Positions 8,089 through 17,258 are shown, counted from the stretch's first letter. The stretch is 64,000 nucleotides of DNA from CANKHA01 sp963750965 (GCA_963750965.1 CAVVSK010000026.1:1-64000), one strand, 5' to 3'. Program-made: numbers and translations. The notes: generated by a model from the sequence alone, not told the origin.

Positions 8089-9492
8089 ATGCCGATCCAA
8101 GTGCTGATGCCCGCCCTCTCGCCCACCATGGAGAAGGGCAACCTTGCGAAATGGCTGAAGAAGGAGGGCGAAGCGATCCGCAGCGGCGATGTCATCGCCG
8201 AAATCGAAACCGACAAGGCGACCATGGAGGTCGAGGCGACCGACGAAGGCACGCTCGGGCAGATCCTGGTGCCGGAAGGCACGCAGGATGTGGCAGTGAA
8301 CACGCCGATAGCGACGATCTTTTCCGAAGGCGAAGATGCTTCCGCGGCAAAATCCGCCAAGCCGGAGCGCCAGGCGAAAGCCGTGGAATCCGCGCCGCCG
8401 GCTGCCGGGGATAAGAAACAGGCCAAAGCACCGGCTCCGGCAAAATCCGCCGTCGCTACGCCGCCGCAACCGAAAGCCTTGCCGGAACCCGACGTGCCCG
8501 AAGGAACCGAGACCGTCACCATGACCGTGCGGGAAGCCTTGCGCGACGCCATGGCGGAAGAAATGCGCCGCGACAAGGACGTCTTCGTCATGGGCGAGGA
8601 GGTTGCGGAATATCAGGGCGCCTACAAGGTCACGCAGGGGTTGCTGCAGGAATTCGGCGTCAAGCGCGTGATCGACACGCCCATCACCGAGCAGGGTTTT
8701 GCCGGCCTCGGCATCGGTGCGGCACTCGCTGGATTAAAGCCGATCGTGGAGTTCATGACCTGGAACTTCGCCATGCAGGCGGTCGACCAGCTGATCAATT
8801 CCGCGGCCAAAACGCTTTACATGTCGGGCGGACAAATGGGCTGCCAGATTGTCTTTCGCGGTCCCAATGGGGCCGCGGCCCGCGTCGGTGCGCAACATAG
8901 CCAGGATTATTCCGCCTGGTATTCGCATATCCCCGGGCTGACGGTGATCGCGCCATATACCGCCGCCGATCACAAAGGCCTGCTGAAAGCTGCGATCCGT
9001 AACCCCAATCCGATCATCTTCCTGGAAAACGAAATCCTCTACGGCCAGTCCTTTCCCGTTCCCAAACTCGACGATTACGTGGTGCCGATCGGTCGCGCCA
9101 AAATCTCACGCGAGGGCAACGACGTCACGCTCGTCGCCTGGTCGATGGGCATGAGCTACGCACTGAAAGCGGCCGAGGAGCTGGCGAAGGAAAATATTTC
9201 GGCAGAAGTCATCGATCTGCGCACGCTGCGCCCGATGGATACCGAAACGATCATTGCATCCGTGAAGAAGACCGGCCGCGTGGTCACGGTCGAGGAGGGC
9301 TGGCAGCAGTCCGGTATCGGCGCGGAGATCGCTGCCCGCATCATGGAACAAGCCTTCGATTACCTCGACGCGCCGGTGGCGCGGGTGTCTGCGAAGGACA
9401 CGCCGCTGCCTTACGCCGCCAATCTTGAGAAGCTGGCATTGCCATCGGTTGCCGAGGTAATCGCTGCCGCTAAAGCCGTCTGCTACCGGTAG
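8089..9492 (+). CDS. pdhB: pyruvate dehydrogenase E1 beta subunit with N-terminal lipoyl domain
   Basis: E1-beta of pyruvate dehydrogenase. Residues 1-78 form a lipoyl domain (lipoylated Lys in ETDKATMEVEATDEG), followed by a Pro/Ala/Lys linker to about 140 and the E1-beta catalytic domain (MTVREALRDAMAEEM, ETPITEQGFAGLGIGAA-like region, GPNGAAARVGAQHS, LENEILYG, VTVEEGWQQSGIGAEI). The lipoyl fusion is characteristic of alphaproteobacterial PdhB. Length 467. The first 25 residues of the lipoyl domain nearly repeat those of pdhC downstream (MPALSPTMEKGNLAKW), a source of local recombination. Confidence 0.98.
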   Translation: MPIQVLMPALSPTMEKGNLAKWLKKEGEAIRSGDVIAEIETDKATMEVEATDEGTLGQILVPEGTQDVAVNTPIATIFSEGEDASAAKSAKPERQAKAVESAPPAAGDKKQAKAPAPAKSAVATPPQPKALPEPDVPEGTETVTMTVREALRDAMAEEMRRDKDVFVMGEEVAEYQGAYKVTQGLLQEFGVKRVIDTPITEQGFAGLGIGAALAGLKPIVEFMTWNFAMQAVDQLINSAAKTLYMSGGQMGCQIVFRGPNGAAARVGAQHSQDYSAWYSHIPGLTVIAPYTAADHKGLLKAAIRNPNPIIFLENEILYGQSFPVPKLDDYVVPIGRAKISREGNDVTLVAWSMGMSYALKAAEELAKENISAEVIDLRTLRPMDTETIIASVKKTGRVVTVEEGWQQSGIGAEIAARIMEQAFDYLDAPVARVSAKDTPLPYAANLEKLALPSVAEVIAAAKAVCYR

Positions 9493-9500
9493 GGCGCACC

Positions 9501-10856
9501 ATGCCGACGAATATTCTCATGCCCGCTCTCTCGCCCACCATGGAGAAGGGAAACCTCGCCAAATGGGTGAAGAAAGAGGGGGACAAGGTCGTTGCCGGCG
9601 ACGTGCTCGCGGAAATCGAAACCGACAAGGCGACGATGGAGGTCGAAGCGGTCGACGAAGGCACGCTGGCGAAGATTGTGGTGCCCGAGGGCACACAGGA
9701 CGTTCCGGTCAATCAGGTGATCGCGGTGCTGGCCGGTGAAGGCGAGGACGTGAAAGCGACGGCTTCGGCCGCGGCAGGGGCGGGACAGAAAGCTGCGCCG
9801 TCCAAAGCGGAGGCCAAGCCGGCGGAAGCCAAGCCCGCGGAAGCCAGGCCCGCGGAAGCGCCTAAGCAAGCCACCCCGACCGCCGCTCCACGCAGCGCAC
9901 CGACGCCCGCTCCAGCCGCAGCGCCGTCGCAAGGCGAGAGGCTGTTTGCCTCTCCGCTCGCCAAGCGACTTGCGAAGGAGGGCAATATCGACCTCTCGCG
10001 CGTGCAGGGCTCCGGTCCGCACGGCCGCGTGGTCGCGCGCGATGTCGAGGCGGCGAAATCCGGCGGCGCACAGAAAGCGCCGGCCGCTGCAGCCGCCGCG
10101 CCGCTTGCGCAGCAGCCGTCCGACGACAAGATTATGGCGCTGTTCGAACAGGGCAGCTACGAAGTCATTCCGCACGATAATATTCGGAAGATCATTGCCC
10201 GGCGTTTGGTCGAGGCCAAGACGACCATTCCGCATTTTTATCTGACCGTCGACTGCATCATCGACAATTTGTTGAAGGCGCGCGAAGAGATCAACAGCTC
10301 GGCGCCAAAGGACAAAGAAGGCAAGCCGGCCTGGAAATTGTCGGTCAACGACTTCGTCATCAAGGCGCTGGCGCTCGCACTGCAGCGGGTACCCGATGCC
10401 AATGTGACATGGACCGAAGCCGGCATGCTCAAGCACAAGCATTCCGACGTAGGCGTGGCGGTTTCCATCCCGGGCGGGCTGATCACGCCGATCGTGCGCG
10501 GGGCCGAGCTGAAGTCGCTCTCCGTCATTTCCAACGAGATGAAGGACCTCGCCGCCCGCGCGCGCGCCAAGAAACTGCGGCCGGAAGAATTCCAGGGCGG
10601 CACCAGTGCGGTTTCCAATCTCGGCATGTATGGCATCCGTGAATTCGCCGCCGTGATCAATCCGCCGCACGCCACCATTTTGGCGGTCGGTGCTGGCGAA
10701 CAGCGGGCAATCGTGCGCAACGGCAAGGTGGAAGCGGCGACCGTGATGACCACCACGCTCTCGACCGATCATCGCGCGGTGGATGGGGTGCTCGGCGCGC
10801 AACTCCTCGGCGCCATCAAGGCGATCATCGAAAACCCAGTGATGATGGTGGTGTGA
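9501..10856 (+). CDS. pdhC: pyruvate dehydrogenase E2 component (dihydrolipoamide acetyltransferase)
   Basis: E2 core of the pyruvate dehydrogenase complex; transfers acetyl from lipoate to CoA. Domain order in 451 residues: one lipoyl domain (1-78, ETDKATMEVEAVDEG), an Ala/Pro/Lys linker with short EAKPAEAKPAEARPAE-type repeats (about 95-115), the E1/E3-binding domain (FASPLAKRLAKEGNIDLS, 150-185), and the catalytic domain from about 215 with VSIPGGLITPIVR and the active-site STDHRAVDG near the C-terminus. It starts 8 bases after pdhB. Confidence 0.98.
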   Translation: MPTNILMPALSPTMEKGNLAKWVKKEGDKVVAGDVLAEIETDKATMEVEAVDEGTLAKIVVPEGTQDVPVNQVIAVLAGEGEDVKATASAAAGAGQKAAPSKAEAKPAEAKPAEARPAEAPKQATPTAAPRSAPTPAPAAAPSQGERLFASPLAKRLAKEGNIDLSRVQGSGPHGRVVARDVEAAKSGGAQKAPAAAAAAPLAQQPSDDKIMALFEQGSYEVIPHDNIRKIIARRLVEAKTTIPHFYLTVDCIIDNLLKAREEINSSAPKDKEGKPAWKLSVNDFVIKALALALQRVPDANVTWTEAGMLKHKHSDVGVAVSIPGGLITPIVRGAELKSLSVISNEMKDLAARARAKKLRPEEFQGGTSAVSNLGMYGIREFAAVINPPHATILAVGAGEQRAIVRNGKVEAATVMTTTLSTDHRAVDGVLGAQLLGAIKAIIENPVMMVV

Positions 10857-10875
10857 GCGCCATTAAGGCCAATCC

Positions 10876-11280
10876 ATGCCGCTCTTTGTGATGGTTCCTT
10901 TCGCCGCCGCTTTGTCTCTCGGCATCGCGATTTCCGTGGTCTATGTTGCCACCCATTGGCTGCCGCCCTTCGATGAACCCGCATCCATCGGGATGGGCGA
11001 AGTCTTCGGCATCCTCGGCAGCATCTTCTACGCAGCGGTAACGATGTTGGTCATAAGCTTCACACTGTGGCGAACGCGCAGCGAGCGTGCGATCTGGATC
11101 GCAACGCTTGTCCTCTTGGCACCGATAGGCGCCATTCTCTTCATCGGCATCATTCAGGGCGGCACCAGTATCAACCTTGCGCGTGAGGTCCAGGGATTGC
11201 TGCAATTTATCGTTCCGCTCTGCCTGACGGTTATGGTGCAGTGGTTTCTACTGCGCCGCTACTTGCGACAACGCCGCTGA
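10876..11280 (+). CDS. small membrane protein of the pdh operon, function unknown
   Basis: A 134-residue hydrophobic protein that I do not recognise. Four membrane helices can be seen: near residues 3-25, 42-65, 74-96 and 108-126, the last followed by a basic tail (LLRRYLRQRR). It begins 19 bases after pdhC, in the same direction, with lpdA only two genes further, so it is almost certainly co-transcribed with the pyruvate dehydrogenase genes. Base composition is like that of the neighbours. No catalytic motif is evident. Confidence 0.7.
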   Translation: MPLFVMVPFAAALSLGIAISVVYVATHWLPPFDEPASIGMGEVFGILGSIFYAAVTMLVISFTLWRTRSERAIWIATLVLLAPIGAILFIGIIQGGTSINLAREVQGLLQFIVPLCLTVMVQWFLLRRYLRQRR

Positions 11281-11287
11281 GCATTAC

Positions 11288-11521
11288 GTGAGCGGGGAAT
11301 CGATGCGAAAATGGCCGTGGATTTCCTTGCTGCTGGTGGCAGCCGTTGCAATAAGTCCTGTTGGCCAGGATTTCATCTATTCCGCGTTCTTCTCAGGTGA
11401 GCAGTTGTCCCGCAACATCGCGCAACCAATCTTTTTTATCGCCCTTGCCGTCGCCGCTGTAGTTGTGATGCTGGAATGGTGGATCAGGCGTATCGTCAAT
11501 AAGCGGCGGGTGGAGAATTAA
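11288..11521 (+). CDS. small two-helix membrane protein, function unknown
   Basis: Short protein with two predicted membrane helices (WISLLLVAAVAISPVG and FFIALAVAAVVVMLEWW) and a basic C-terminus (IRRIVNKRRVEN). The frame opens at GTG 11288; ATG 11303 (giving MRKWPWISL...) is equally plausible. It lies 7 bases after the preceding membrane protein, and its TAA directly abuts the GTG of lpdA, so translation may be coupled. I do not recognise the family. Confidence 0.65.
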   Translation: MSGESMRKWPWISLLLVAAVAISPVGQDFIYSAFFSGEQLSRNIAQPIFFIALAVAAVVVMLEWWIRRIVNKRRVEN

Positions 11522-12940
11522 GTGGCTGACACTTCCTTCGACGTTCTGATCATCGGTTCGGGCCCGGGCGGCTATGTCACCGCCATCCGGTCAGCGCAAC
11601 TCGGGTTCAAGACCGCGATCGTCGAGCGTGATCATCTCGGCGGCATCTGCCTGAATTGGGGCTGCATCCCGACCAAAGCTTTGCTGCGCTCGGCGGAAGT
11701 CTTCCACTATATGCAGAATGCGAAGGCCTACGGGCTGACTGCCGAGAAGGTCGGGTACGACGCCAAGGCCGTGGTTCAGCGCTCGCGCGGGGTGTCGAAG
11801 CGACTGAATGACGGCGTCGGCTTCCTGATGAAGAAGAACAAGGTCTCCGTGATCTGGGGCGAGGCGGCCATCGACGCACCCGGAAAAGTTACAGTGAAGA
11901 CGTCGCGGACCGAAGCCCCAAAGGGCGTGCTCGGGCCCGGCAGCTATCAGGCCAAACACATCATCATCGCCACGGGTGCGCGTCCGCGTGTGCTGCCCGG
12001 TCTGGAGCCGGACAAGAAACTGGTCTGGACTTATTTCGAGGCCATGGTGCCGGAGAAGATGCCGAAGTCGCTGCTGGTCATCGGTTCCGGCGCGATCGGC
12101 GTGGAGTTCGCGTCTTTCTACCGATCCTTCGGCGCCGAGGTGACTGTCGTCGAGCTGCTGCCACAGATCCTGCCGGTGGAGGATGCCGAGATCGCCGCCT
12201 TCGCGCGCAAGGCCTTTGAGAAGCAGGGCATCAAGATTATCACCGGAGCCAAGGTGACCAAGCTCGACAAGAAGGGCGACAGCGTGACCGCCACCATCGA
12301 AGATGGCAAAGCCACGCAGTCGTTGACCGTTGAGCGGGTGATTTCCGCCGTCGGCGTGGTCGGTAATGTCGAAAATCTCGGACTGGAAAAAGTCGGCGTG
12401 AAAACCGACCGCGGCGTTGTCGTGGTCGATCCGCTCAGCCGCACCAATGTGCCTGGTATCTATGCCATCGGCGACGTCGCCGGCCCCCCGATGCTGGCGC
12501 ACAAGGCCGAGCATGAGGGCGTCATCTGCGTCGAAGCGATCAAGGGGCTGAAGGTGCATCCGATGGACAAAAATCTCATCCCCGGCTGCACATATTGTTC
12601 GCCGCAGATCGCTTCGGTCGGGCTCACCGAGCAGGCGGCCAAGGAGAAGAAGCTTGAAGTGCGCGTCGGCCGCTTTCCTTTTGCGGCCAACGGCAAGGCT
12701 ATCGCGCTCGGCGAGGACCAGGGCATGGTGAAGGTGATCTTCGACAAGAAGACAGGCCAGCTCCTTGGGGCGCATATGGTGGGTGCGGAAGTGACCGAGC
12801 TGATCCAGGGCTATGTCGTCGCGATGAATCTCGAGACAACGGAAGAAGAGCTGATGCATACGGTCTTCCCGCATCCGACGTTGTCGGAGATGATGAAGGA
12901 ATCCGTGCTTGATGCTTACGGGCGGGTGCTGAACGCGTAG
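11522..12940 (+). CDS. lpdA: dihydrolipoyl dehydrogenase (E3)
   Basis: E3 flavoenzyme that reoxidises dihydrolipoate with NAD+. In 472 residues: FAD-binding IIGSGPGGYVTAIRSAQLG, redox-active disulfide GGICLNWGCIPTKAL (two Cys four residues apart), NAD-binding VIGSGAIGVEFASFYRSFG, FAD site YAIGDVAGPPMLAHKAEHEG, and the dimer-interface His-Glu in VFPHPTLSEMM. GTG start at 11522 fits the usual N-terminus (MADTSFDVLIIGSGPGG). Last gene of the pdh operon. Confidence 0.98.
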   Translation: MADTSFDVLIIGSGPGGYVTAIRSAQLGFKTAIVERDHLGGICLNWGCIPTKALLRSAEVFHYMQNAKAYGLTAEKVGYDAKAVVQRSRGVSKRLNDGVGFLMKKNKVSVIWGEAAIDAPGKVTVKTSRTEAPKGVLGPGSYQAKHIIIATGARPRVLPGLEPDKKLVWTYFEAMVPEKMPKSLLVIGSGAIGVEFASFYRSFGAEVTVVELLPQILPVEDAEIAAFARKAFEKQGIKIITGAKVTKLDKKGDSVTATIEDGKATQSLTVERVISAVGVVGNVENLGLEKVGVKTDRGVVVVDPLSRTNVPGIYAIGDVAGPPMLAHKAEHEGVICVEAIKGLKVHPMDKNLIPGCTYCSPQIASVGLTEQAAKEKKLEVRVGRFPFAANGKAIALGEDQGMVKVIFDKKTGQLLGAHMVGAEVTELIQGYVVAMNLETTEEELMHTVFPHPTLSEMMKESVLDAYGRVLNA

Positions 12941-13038
12941 TCCCGGTCATTCCGCTCATTTCCCGCGCAAGCGGCAATCCAGCGATGTCCGCGAGACTGA
13001 GACGGTCTCCCTTCCGCGGGGCGGCCGGATTATTCTCC

Positions 13039-13902
13039 TCAAATCATCTCGAGCGGTATTTTCTTTGTCGGTGGCGGGAAGGCCGCATCGAGCGCGGCCA
13101 GGTCCGGCGGCATCAGATGGACTTTCAACGCGCGATGATTGTCCGTCACGTGCTCCGGCCGGCCGGCTTTAGGAATGGCGCAGATGCCCGGCTGCGCGAG
13201 CACCCAGGCGAGCGCGACCTGCGCCGGTGTCGCGCCCAAACTCGCTGCGATTTTCCGCAGCGCCTGATGGCGCAACAAATCACCCTGCTCGATGGGCGAA
13301 TAGGCCATCAGCGGCAGCCGAAATTCTTGCGACCAGGGGATGAGGTCGTGTTCGATGCCGCGCCGTGTCAGGTTGTAGAGCACCTGATTGGCCGCCACCT
13401 TTTTTCCGCCCGGTAGGGCGACCAATTCTTCCATGTCATCGGTGTCGAAATTGCTGACGCCCCAATGGCGGATGCTTCCGGCCCGCAACAAAGCCTCGAA
13501 CCCCTCGATCGTTTCCGTCAGCGGCACGCCCCCGCGCCAATGCAGCAGATAGAGATCGATACGGTCGGTTCGCAGCCGCTTCAGGCTGCGCTCGCAGGCT
13601 TTGACGGTGCCGTGGCGCGTCGCGTTTTGCGGCAGCACCTTGCTCACCAGGAAAACTTCGGCACGGCGCCCCACAATCGCTTCCGCAACCAATTCCTCGG
13701 CGGCACCGTCGCCATACATTTCGGCGGTATCGATCAGCGTCATGCCGAGATCGAGGCCGGCGCGCAGTGCCTTGATCTCCTCCGCCCGGCGGGCGGGCTT
13801 TTCCGCCATCTGCCAGGTGCCCTGACCAAGGACGGGAATCGTTTCGCCCCCGGGCAGGGGAATGGCAGGCATCGTCGCCGTCATGCTCGTCATCCCGTCC
13901 AT
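13039..13902 (-). CDS. aldo/keto reductase
   Basis: NAD(P)H-dependent reductase of the AKR superfamily (YeaE-like branch by appearance). The catalytic tetrad is complete: Asp and Tyr in LIDTAEMYGDG, Lys in FLVSKVLP and His in YLLHWRGG. Cofactor-binding C-terminal elements are present (AYSPIEQGDL, GICAIPKAGRPEHVTDN). The 287-residue length is normal. The first residues (MDGMTSMTATM) include several possible starts. Substrate cannot be read from sequence. It lies on the strand opposite the pdh operon and 25 bases downstream of the Bug gene. Confidence 0.93.
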   Translation of the reverse strand: MDGMTSMTATMPAIPLPGGETIPVLGQGTWQMAEKPARRAEEIKALRAGLDLGMTLIDTAEMYGDGAAEELVAEAIVGRRAEVFLVSKVLPQNATRHGTVKACERSLKRLRTDRIDLYLLHWRGGVPLTETIEGFEALLRAGSIRHWGVSNFDTDDMEELVALPGGKKVAANQVLYNLTRRGIEHDLIPWSQEFRLPLMAYSPIEQGDLLRHQALRKIAASLGATPAQVALAWVLAQPGICAIPKAGRPEHVTDNHRALKVHLMPPDLAALDAAFPPPTKKIPLEMI

Positions 13903-13926
13903 GGCAGGGATATAGGCTACGCTGGA

Positions 13927-14910
13927 TCAGTTGGTCTTGATGTTGGCCGCTTTGATGATGGGCGCCCACTTCTCCACCTCGGACTTGTGGAAGGCACGGA
14001 GCGCTTCGGGAGATTGCTGTGTCGGAGCAGGAATCTCTTGTCCCAACTCGATGTATCGTTTGCGGACGTTTGAATCCGCCAGTGCTGCCACGACCGCTGC
14101 GTTGATCTTATCGATGACCGGTTTCGGAGTGCGCGGGGGAGCCCATAGGCCGGTCCAGTTAGAAATGTAAAGTCCTGGCAGCCCGGCTTCGTCGGCGGTT
14201 GGAATTTCCGGTGCTGCTTCCCAACGGCTTCTCGCCATGATCGCGTAAGCCCGCAACCGCCCGGCGCGGACCTGCGGCAGGCTGTTGGCGGCGAAATCGC
14301 ACATGAAATCAATTTGCCCTGCCACCAAATCCTGTAGTGCCGGCGCCCCACCGCGATACGGAATGAACTCGAAGGCGGTTCCGCTGTTGCTCTGCAGATG
14401 CAGGCCGCACAGATGGGATCCTCCGCCGGCGCCGGTTGTTCCCGCCGAGGCTTTCCCAGGGTTGGCCTTGAGCCAGGCGATGAACTCTTTCATGTCCTTC
14501 GCGGGGATCTCTGTCTTCGAAACGATCCAGAACGGTGCATCGGCCACGAACGCGACCGGCTCCAAGTCTTTGAGCAGATCGAACGGAAGGGAAAACACCA
14601 GCGGCCGGAGCACATAGGGCGCCCAGCCGCCGATGCCGAGGGTGTGGCCGTCCGGCTCCGCCTGTATGACCTTGATTATTCCGCGATCTGCGCCGGGAAT
14701 GTTTTCGACGATCACCGGCTGACCGAGGGTCGCGCGCATATGTTCGGCCAAGAGACGCGCCACCACGTCATAGGCTCCCCCGGCCGGCAACGGAACGACC
14801 AGCGTGACTGGCCGCGATGGAAAGTCTTGCGCTCTTGTAATTCGCGGCAGCAGCGGGAGTGCACCAGCCCCGGCGGCCAGATAGAGAAACCTTCGGCGAG
14901 GAAGTTTCAT
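13927..14910 (-). CDS. Bug-family (TctC) tripartite tricarboxylate transporter receptor
   Basis: Periplasmic solute receptor of the Bug/TctC family, 327 residues. The N-terminus has a Tat-like signal, MKLPRRRFLYLAAGAG, ending near ITRAQ. Family features are visible: ARLLAEHMRATLGQPVIVEN, the GIGGWAPY region, FEFIPYRGGAPALQDLVAGQ and the C-terminal helices. No TctA or TctB gene is adjacent; the only TctAB-type gene in the window is 30 kb away and broken. Such orphan Bug proteins are typical of this group of bacteria and the ligand cannot be predicted. Confidence 0.93.
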   Translation of the reverse strand: MKLPRRRFLYLAAGAGALPLLPRITRAQDFPSRPVTLVVPLPAGGAYDVVARLLAEHMRATLGQPVIVENIPGADRGIIKVIQAEPDGHTLGIGGWAPYVLRPLVFSLPFDLLKDLEPVAFVADAPFWIVSKTEIPAKDMKEFIAWLKANPGKASAGTTGAGGGSHLCGLHLQSNSGTAFEFIPYRGGAPALQDLVAGQIDFMCDFAANSLPQVRAGRLRAYAIMARSRWEAAPEIPTADEAGLPGLYISNWTGLWAPPRTPKPVIDKINAAVVAALADSNVRKRYIELGQEIPAPTQQSPEALRAFHKSEVEKWAPIIKAANIKTN

Positions 14911-15005
14911 GTATCGCCTCCGGATGCGGGCGAGTGCCCACCTCGCGTTAGCTTATCAGTTGACCAGAAGGTGGAGAAGATCGCGCTTTCTGCCGGCGAT
15001 CTCCA

Positions 15006-15557
15006 CTATTCCGCTGCGCGCACGCGATCCTGACCACCGGTCGCGCAGCGCTCCAGCAGATCGAGCGCCGCCATCACCGTTTGATAAAGTACCTCGCCGC
15101 GGCCGATATCCCCGAAGCGATGTTCTTGGTGCAGCGTGGCGCCGGCCCGCCGCGCCGCGGCTATATGCACAAGCCCGACCGGATTGCCGTCTTCGTCGGA
15201 TTCGGGTCCGGCCACGCCGGTGATGGAAACCGAAACGTCCGCGATGGAACGCCCAAGCGCGCCTTCCGCCATGGCGCGGGCGACCGCTTCGCTGACCGCG
15301 CTCTCCCGCTCGAGCAGGGCGCGCGGAATGCCGAGCGCAATCGTTTTCTGGTCCTTGGTATAAGTGACGAAGCCGCCTTGCAGTTGCTTGGCGGCGCCCG
15401 GCGCTTCCGCCAGCACAGCGGCCAGCAGACCACCGGTGCAGGATTCCGCCGTGACGATGCTGCAGCGGCACTCCTTCGCGTGTTTAACGACCTCGGCCGC
15501 ACGCTTGATGAGCGCGGCATCGATACGGGGAAATTCAAGTTTTTCTTGCATGAGCAA
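15006..15557 (-). CDS. CinA C-terminal-type nicotinamide-nucleotide amidase (first copy)
   Basis: PncC/CinA-C domain protein, 183 residues; the family hydrolyses nicotinamide mononucleotide to nicotinate mononucleotide in pyridine nucleotide recycling. Active-site region SIVTAESCTGGLLAAVLAE, VTYTKDQKTIALGI and VSITGVAGPESDEDG are present. It is clearly a distant paralogue of the protein at 17251-17760 on the other side of lipA-ratA. The N-terminal ~25 residues (MLMQEKLEFPRIDAALIKRA) are an extra segment. Divergent from lipA, with about 220 bases between. Confidence 0.88.
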   Translation of the reverse strand: MLMQEKLEFPRIDAALIKRAAEVVKHAKECRCSIVTAESCTGGLLAAVLAEAPGAAKQLQGGFVTYTKDQKTIALGIPRALLERESAVSEAVARAMAEGALGRSIADVSVSITGVAGPESDEDGNPVGLVHIAAARRAGATLHQEHRFGDIGRGEVLYQTVMAALDLLERCATGGQDRVRAAE

Positions 15558-15780
15558 CCGGATTGTGGCGTGGAGGGCAAACGCGGCAATCGTGCTGGCG
15601 TTCCTTGATAATAGATATCGGAGGACTACAGTCCGCCCGCTCGCCCAGGATCGTCACCGCCACCGTCGGAGCCGTTGTTTCTGCCGATCTGGCAGGCGAT
15701 CGGCGGGCCTAAAGAGGCGGATGCAGCCTTGCGGCTACGCCCTGCAATCCGTAGTTAAATGGGCACTCAACGGAGATTCC

Positions 15781-16731
15781 ATGGTTGTCGTCCTCGATAC
15801 CGTGACGAGCCGGCCGCGCCACCCGGAAAAGGCGCATCGTCCCGATACGCCCGTGCTTCACAAGCCGGACTGGATCCGCGTCAAGGCGCCGATTTCCCGG
15901 GGCTACGAAGAGACGCGGCGCATCATGCGCGACAATGGTCTTGTCACCGTGTGCGAGGAGGCGGGCTGCCCGAATATCGGCGAGTGCTGGGAGAAGAAAC
16001 ACGCGACCTTCATGATCATGGGCGATACCTGCACGCGCGCGTGTTCCTTCTGCAACGTGCGTACGGGATTGCCCGGACCGCTGGATCCGGCCGAGCCCGA
16101 GAAAGTGGCGGAGGCAACCGCCAAGCTCGGCCTGGCGCATATCGTCGTCACCTCGGTTGATCGCGACGATCTCGCCGACGGCGGGGCAGGGCATTTCGCG
16201 CAGACCATCCGGGCGATCCGGGCGCGGTGCCCGCAGACCACGATCGAAGTGCTGACTCCGGATTTCCTGCGCAAGGACGGCGCGCTTGAACTGGTGATCG
16301 AGGCGCGGCCCGACGTATTCAACCACAACCTCGAAACGGTGCCGTCGAAATATGTGACCGTCCGTCCGGGCGCGCGGTATTTTGTGTCCTTGCGTCTGCT
16401 GCAGCGGGCGAAGGAACTCGATCCGACGATCTTCACCAAGTCGGGCATCATGGTCGGGCTGGGCGAAGAGCGGAACGAGATTTTGCAGGTGATGGACGAT
16501 CTGCGCGCCGCGAATGTCGATTTCCTCACCATCGGCCAGTATCTGCAGCCCACGCGCAAGCACCACGAGGTGGTGCGTTTCGTGCCGCCGGATGAATTCG
16601 AGACGTTGAAGACGGTGGCCTATGCCAAAGGCTTTCTCATGGTGTCGTCGAGCCCGCTTACCCGCTCGTCGCACCACGCCGGGGAAGATTTCGCGCAGCT
16701 CAAGGCCGCGCGCGAATCCAGTCGGCGCTGA
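15781..16731 (+). CDS. lipA: lipoyl synthase LipA
   Basis: Radical-SAM enzyme that inserts two sulfurs into octanoyl chains on lipoyl domains, including those of PdhB, PdhC and other complexes. The auxiliary cluster Cys are in VCEEAGCPNIGECWEKK and the SAM cluster in GDTCTRACSFCNVR; the C-terminal SSPLTRSSHHA carries the Ser ligand of the auxiliary cluster. ATG 15781 gives 316 residues and the normal N-terminus; the open frame extends upstream to 15364 but overlaps the opposite gene. ratA follows after 6 bases. Confidence 0.97.
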   Translation: MVVVLDTVTSRPRHPEKAHRPDTPVLHKPDWIRVKAPISRGYEETRRIMRDNGLVTVCEEAGCPNIGECWEKKHATFMIMGDTCTRACSFCNVRTGLPGPLDPAEPEKVAEATAKLGLAHIVVTSVDRDDLADGGAGHFAQTIRAIRARCPQTTIEVLTPDFLRKDGALELVIEARPDVFNHNLETVPSKYVTVRPGARYFVSLRLLQRAKELDPTIFTKSGIMVGLGEERNEILQVMDDLRAANVDFLTIGQYLQPTRKHHEVVRFVPPDEFETLKTVAYAKGFLMVSSSPLTRSSHHAGEDFAQLKAARESSRR

Positions 16732-16737
16732 GCCTGA

Positions 16738-17214
16738 ATGCCGCAATTCTCGACCAAACGCCGCGTGCGCCATGCTGCCGCGGAAATGTTCGACCTGGTG
16801 GCGGACGTCGATCGCTATCCGGAATTCGTGCCGCTCTGCCGCGCCCTCAAGGTGAAAAGCCGCACCGAGAACGAAGAGGGTGCAGAGGTTTTGGTGGCGG
16901 ACATGACCGTCGCCTACAAGCTTGTCCGCGAGACCTTCACCAGCCGTGTCACACTCGACAGGCCGAAGCTGCAGATTCTGGTCGAATATCTCAGCGGGCC
17001 ATTCAGCCATTTGCAGAACCGTTGGAACTTTCGCCCGCTGGATGCGCATAGCTGCGAGGTGGAATTCTTCATCGCCTATGAATTTCGCAGCCGCGTGCTG
17101 GCGGCGTTGATGGGCGCCATGTTCGACGCGGCCTTTCGCCGTTTTGCCGGCGCGTTTGAAAAGCGCGCCGATGAAATTTATGGCAGGCCGAAAGCCCAAG
17201 CCGGCGAAGTTTGA
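16738..17214 (+). CDS. ratA: RatA/COQ10-type START-domain ubiquinone-binding protein
   Basis: A 158-residue SRPBCC/START-fold protein like yeast Coq10 and E. coli RatA, which bind ubiquinone or, when overexpressed in E. coli, act on ribosomes. Family blocks: RRVRHAAAEMFDLVADVDRYPEFVPLC at the start, TSRVTLDRPKLQI, YLSGPFSHLQNRW and the C-terminal helix AMFDAAFRRFAGAFEKRA. It directly follows lipA, a common order in this group; a role in ubiquinone function is more likely than a toxin role. It converges on pncC. Confidence 0.9.
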   Translation: MPQFSTKRRVRHAAAEMFDLVADVDRYPEFVPLCRALKVKSRTENEEGAEVLVADMTVAYKLVRETFTSRVTLDRPKLQILVEYLSGPFSHLQNRWNFRPLDAHSCEVEFFIAYEFRSRVLAALMGAMFDAAFRRFAGAFEKRADEIYGRPKAQAGEV

Positions 17215-17242
17215 AGTAGTCCCCCGCAGGATGGCGCGATAC

Positions 17243-17258
17243 CGAACTAATTAGTTCG
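17243..17258. promoter_or_regulatory. perfect 16-base palindrome across the pncC stop codon
   Basis: The sequence cgaactaattagttcg is a perfect inverted repeat without loop, and includes the stop codon of pncC (minus strand). It lies between the convergent ratA and pncC. It may work as a terminator-like structure for either strand or be a protein-binding site; there is no T-run. Function is unproven. Confidence 0.4.

Noticed and set aside
9501..9620. Near-repeat of the pdhB start within pdhC, considered as a repeat element
   Set aside because: It is simply the homologous lipoyl domain shared by the two proteins.
9483..10802. 439-residue open frame antisense to pdhC
   Set aside because: Shadow of a high-GC gene; His/Arg/Gly-rich with no domain.
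11591..12874. 427-residue open frame antisense to lpdA
   Set aside because: Shadow frame of a fully conserved enzyme gene.
15709..17199. 496-residue open frame antisense to lipA and ratA
   Set aside because: Shadow frame spanning two clearly real genes.
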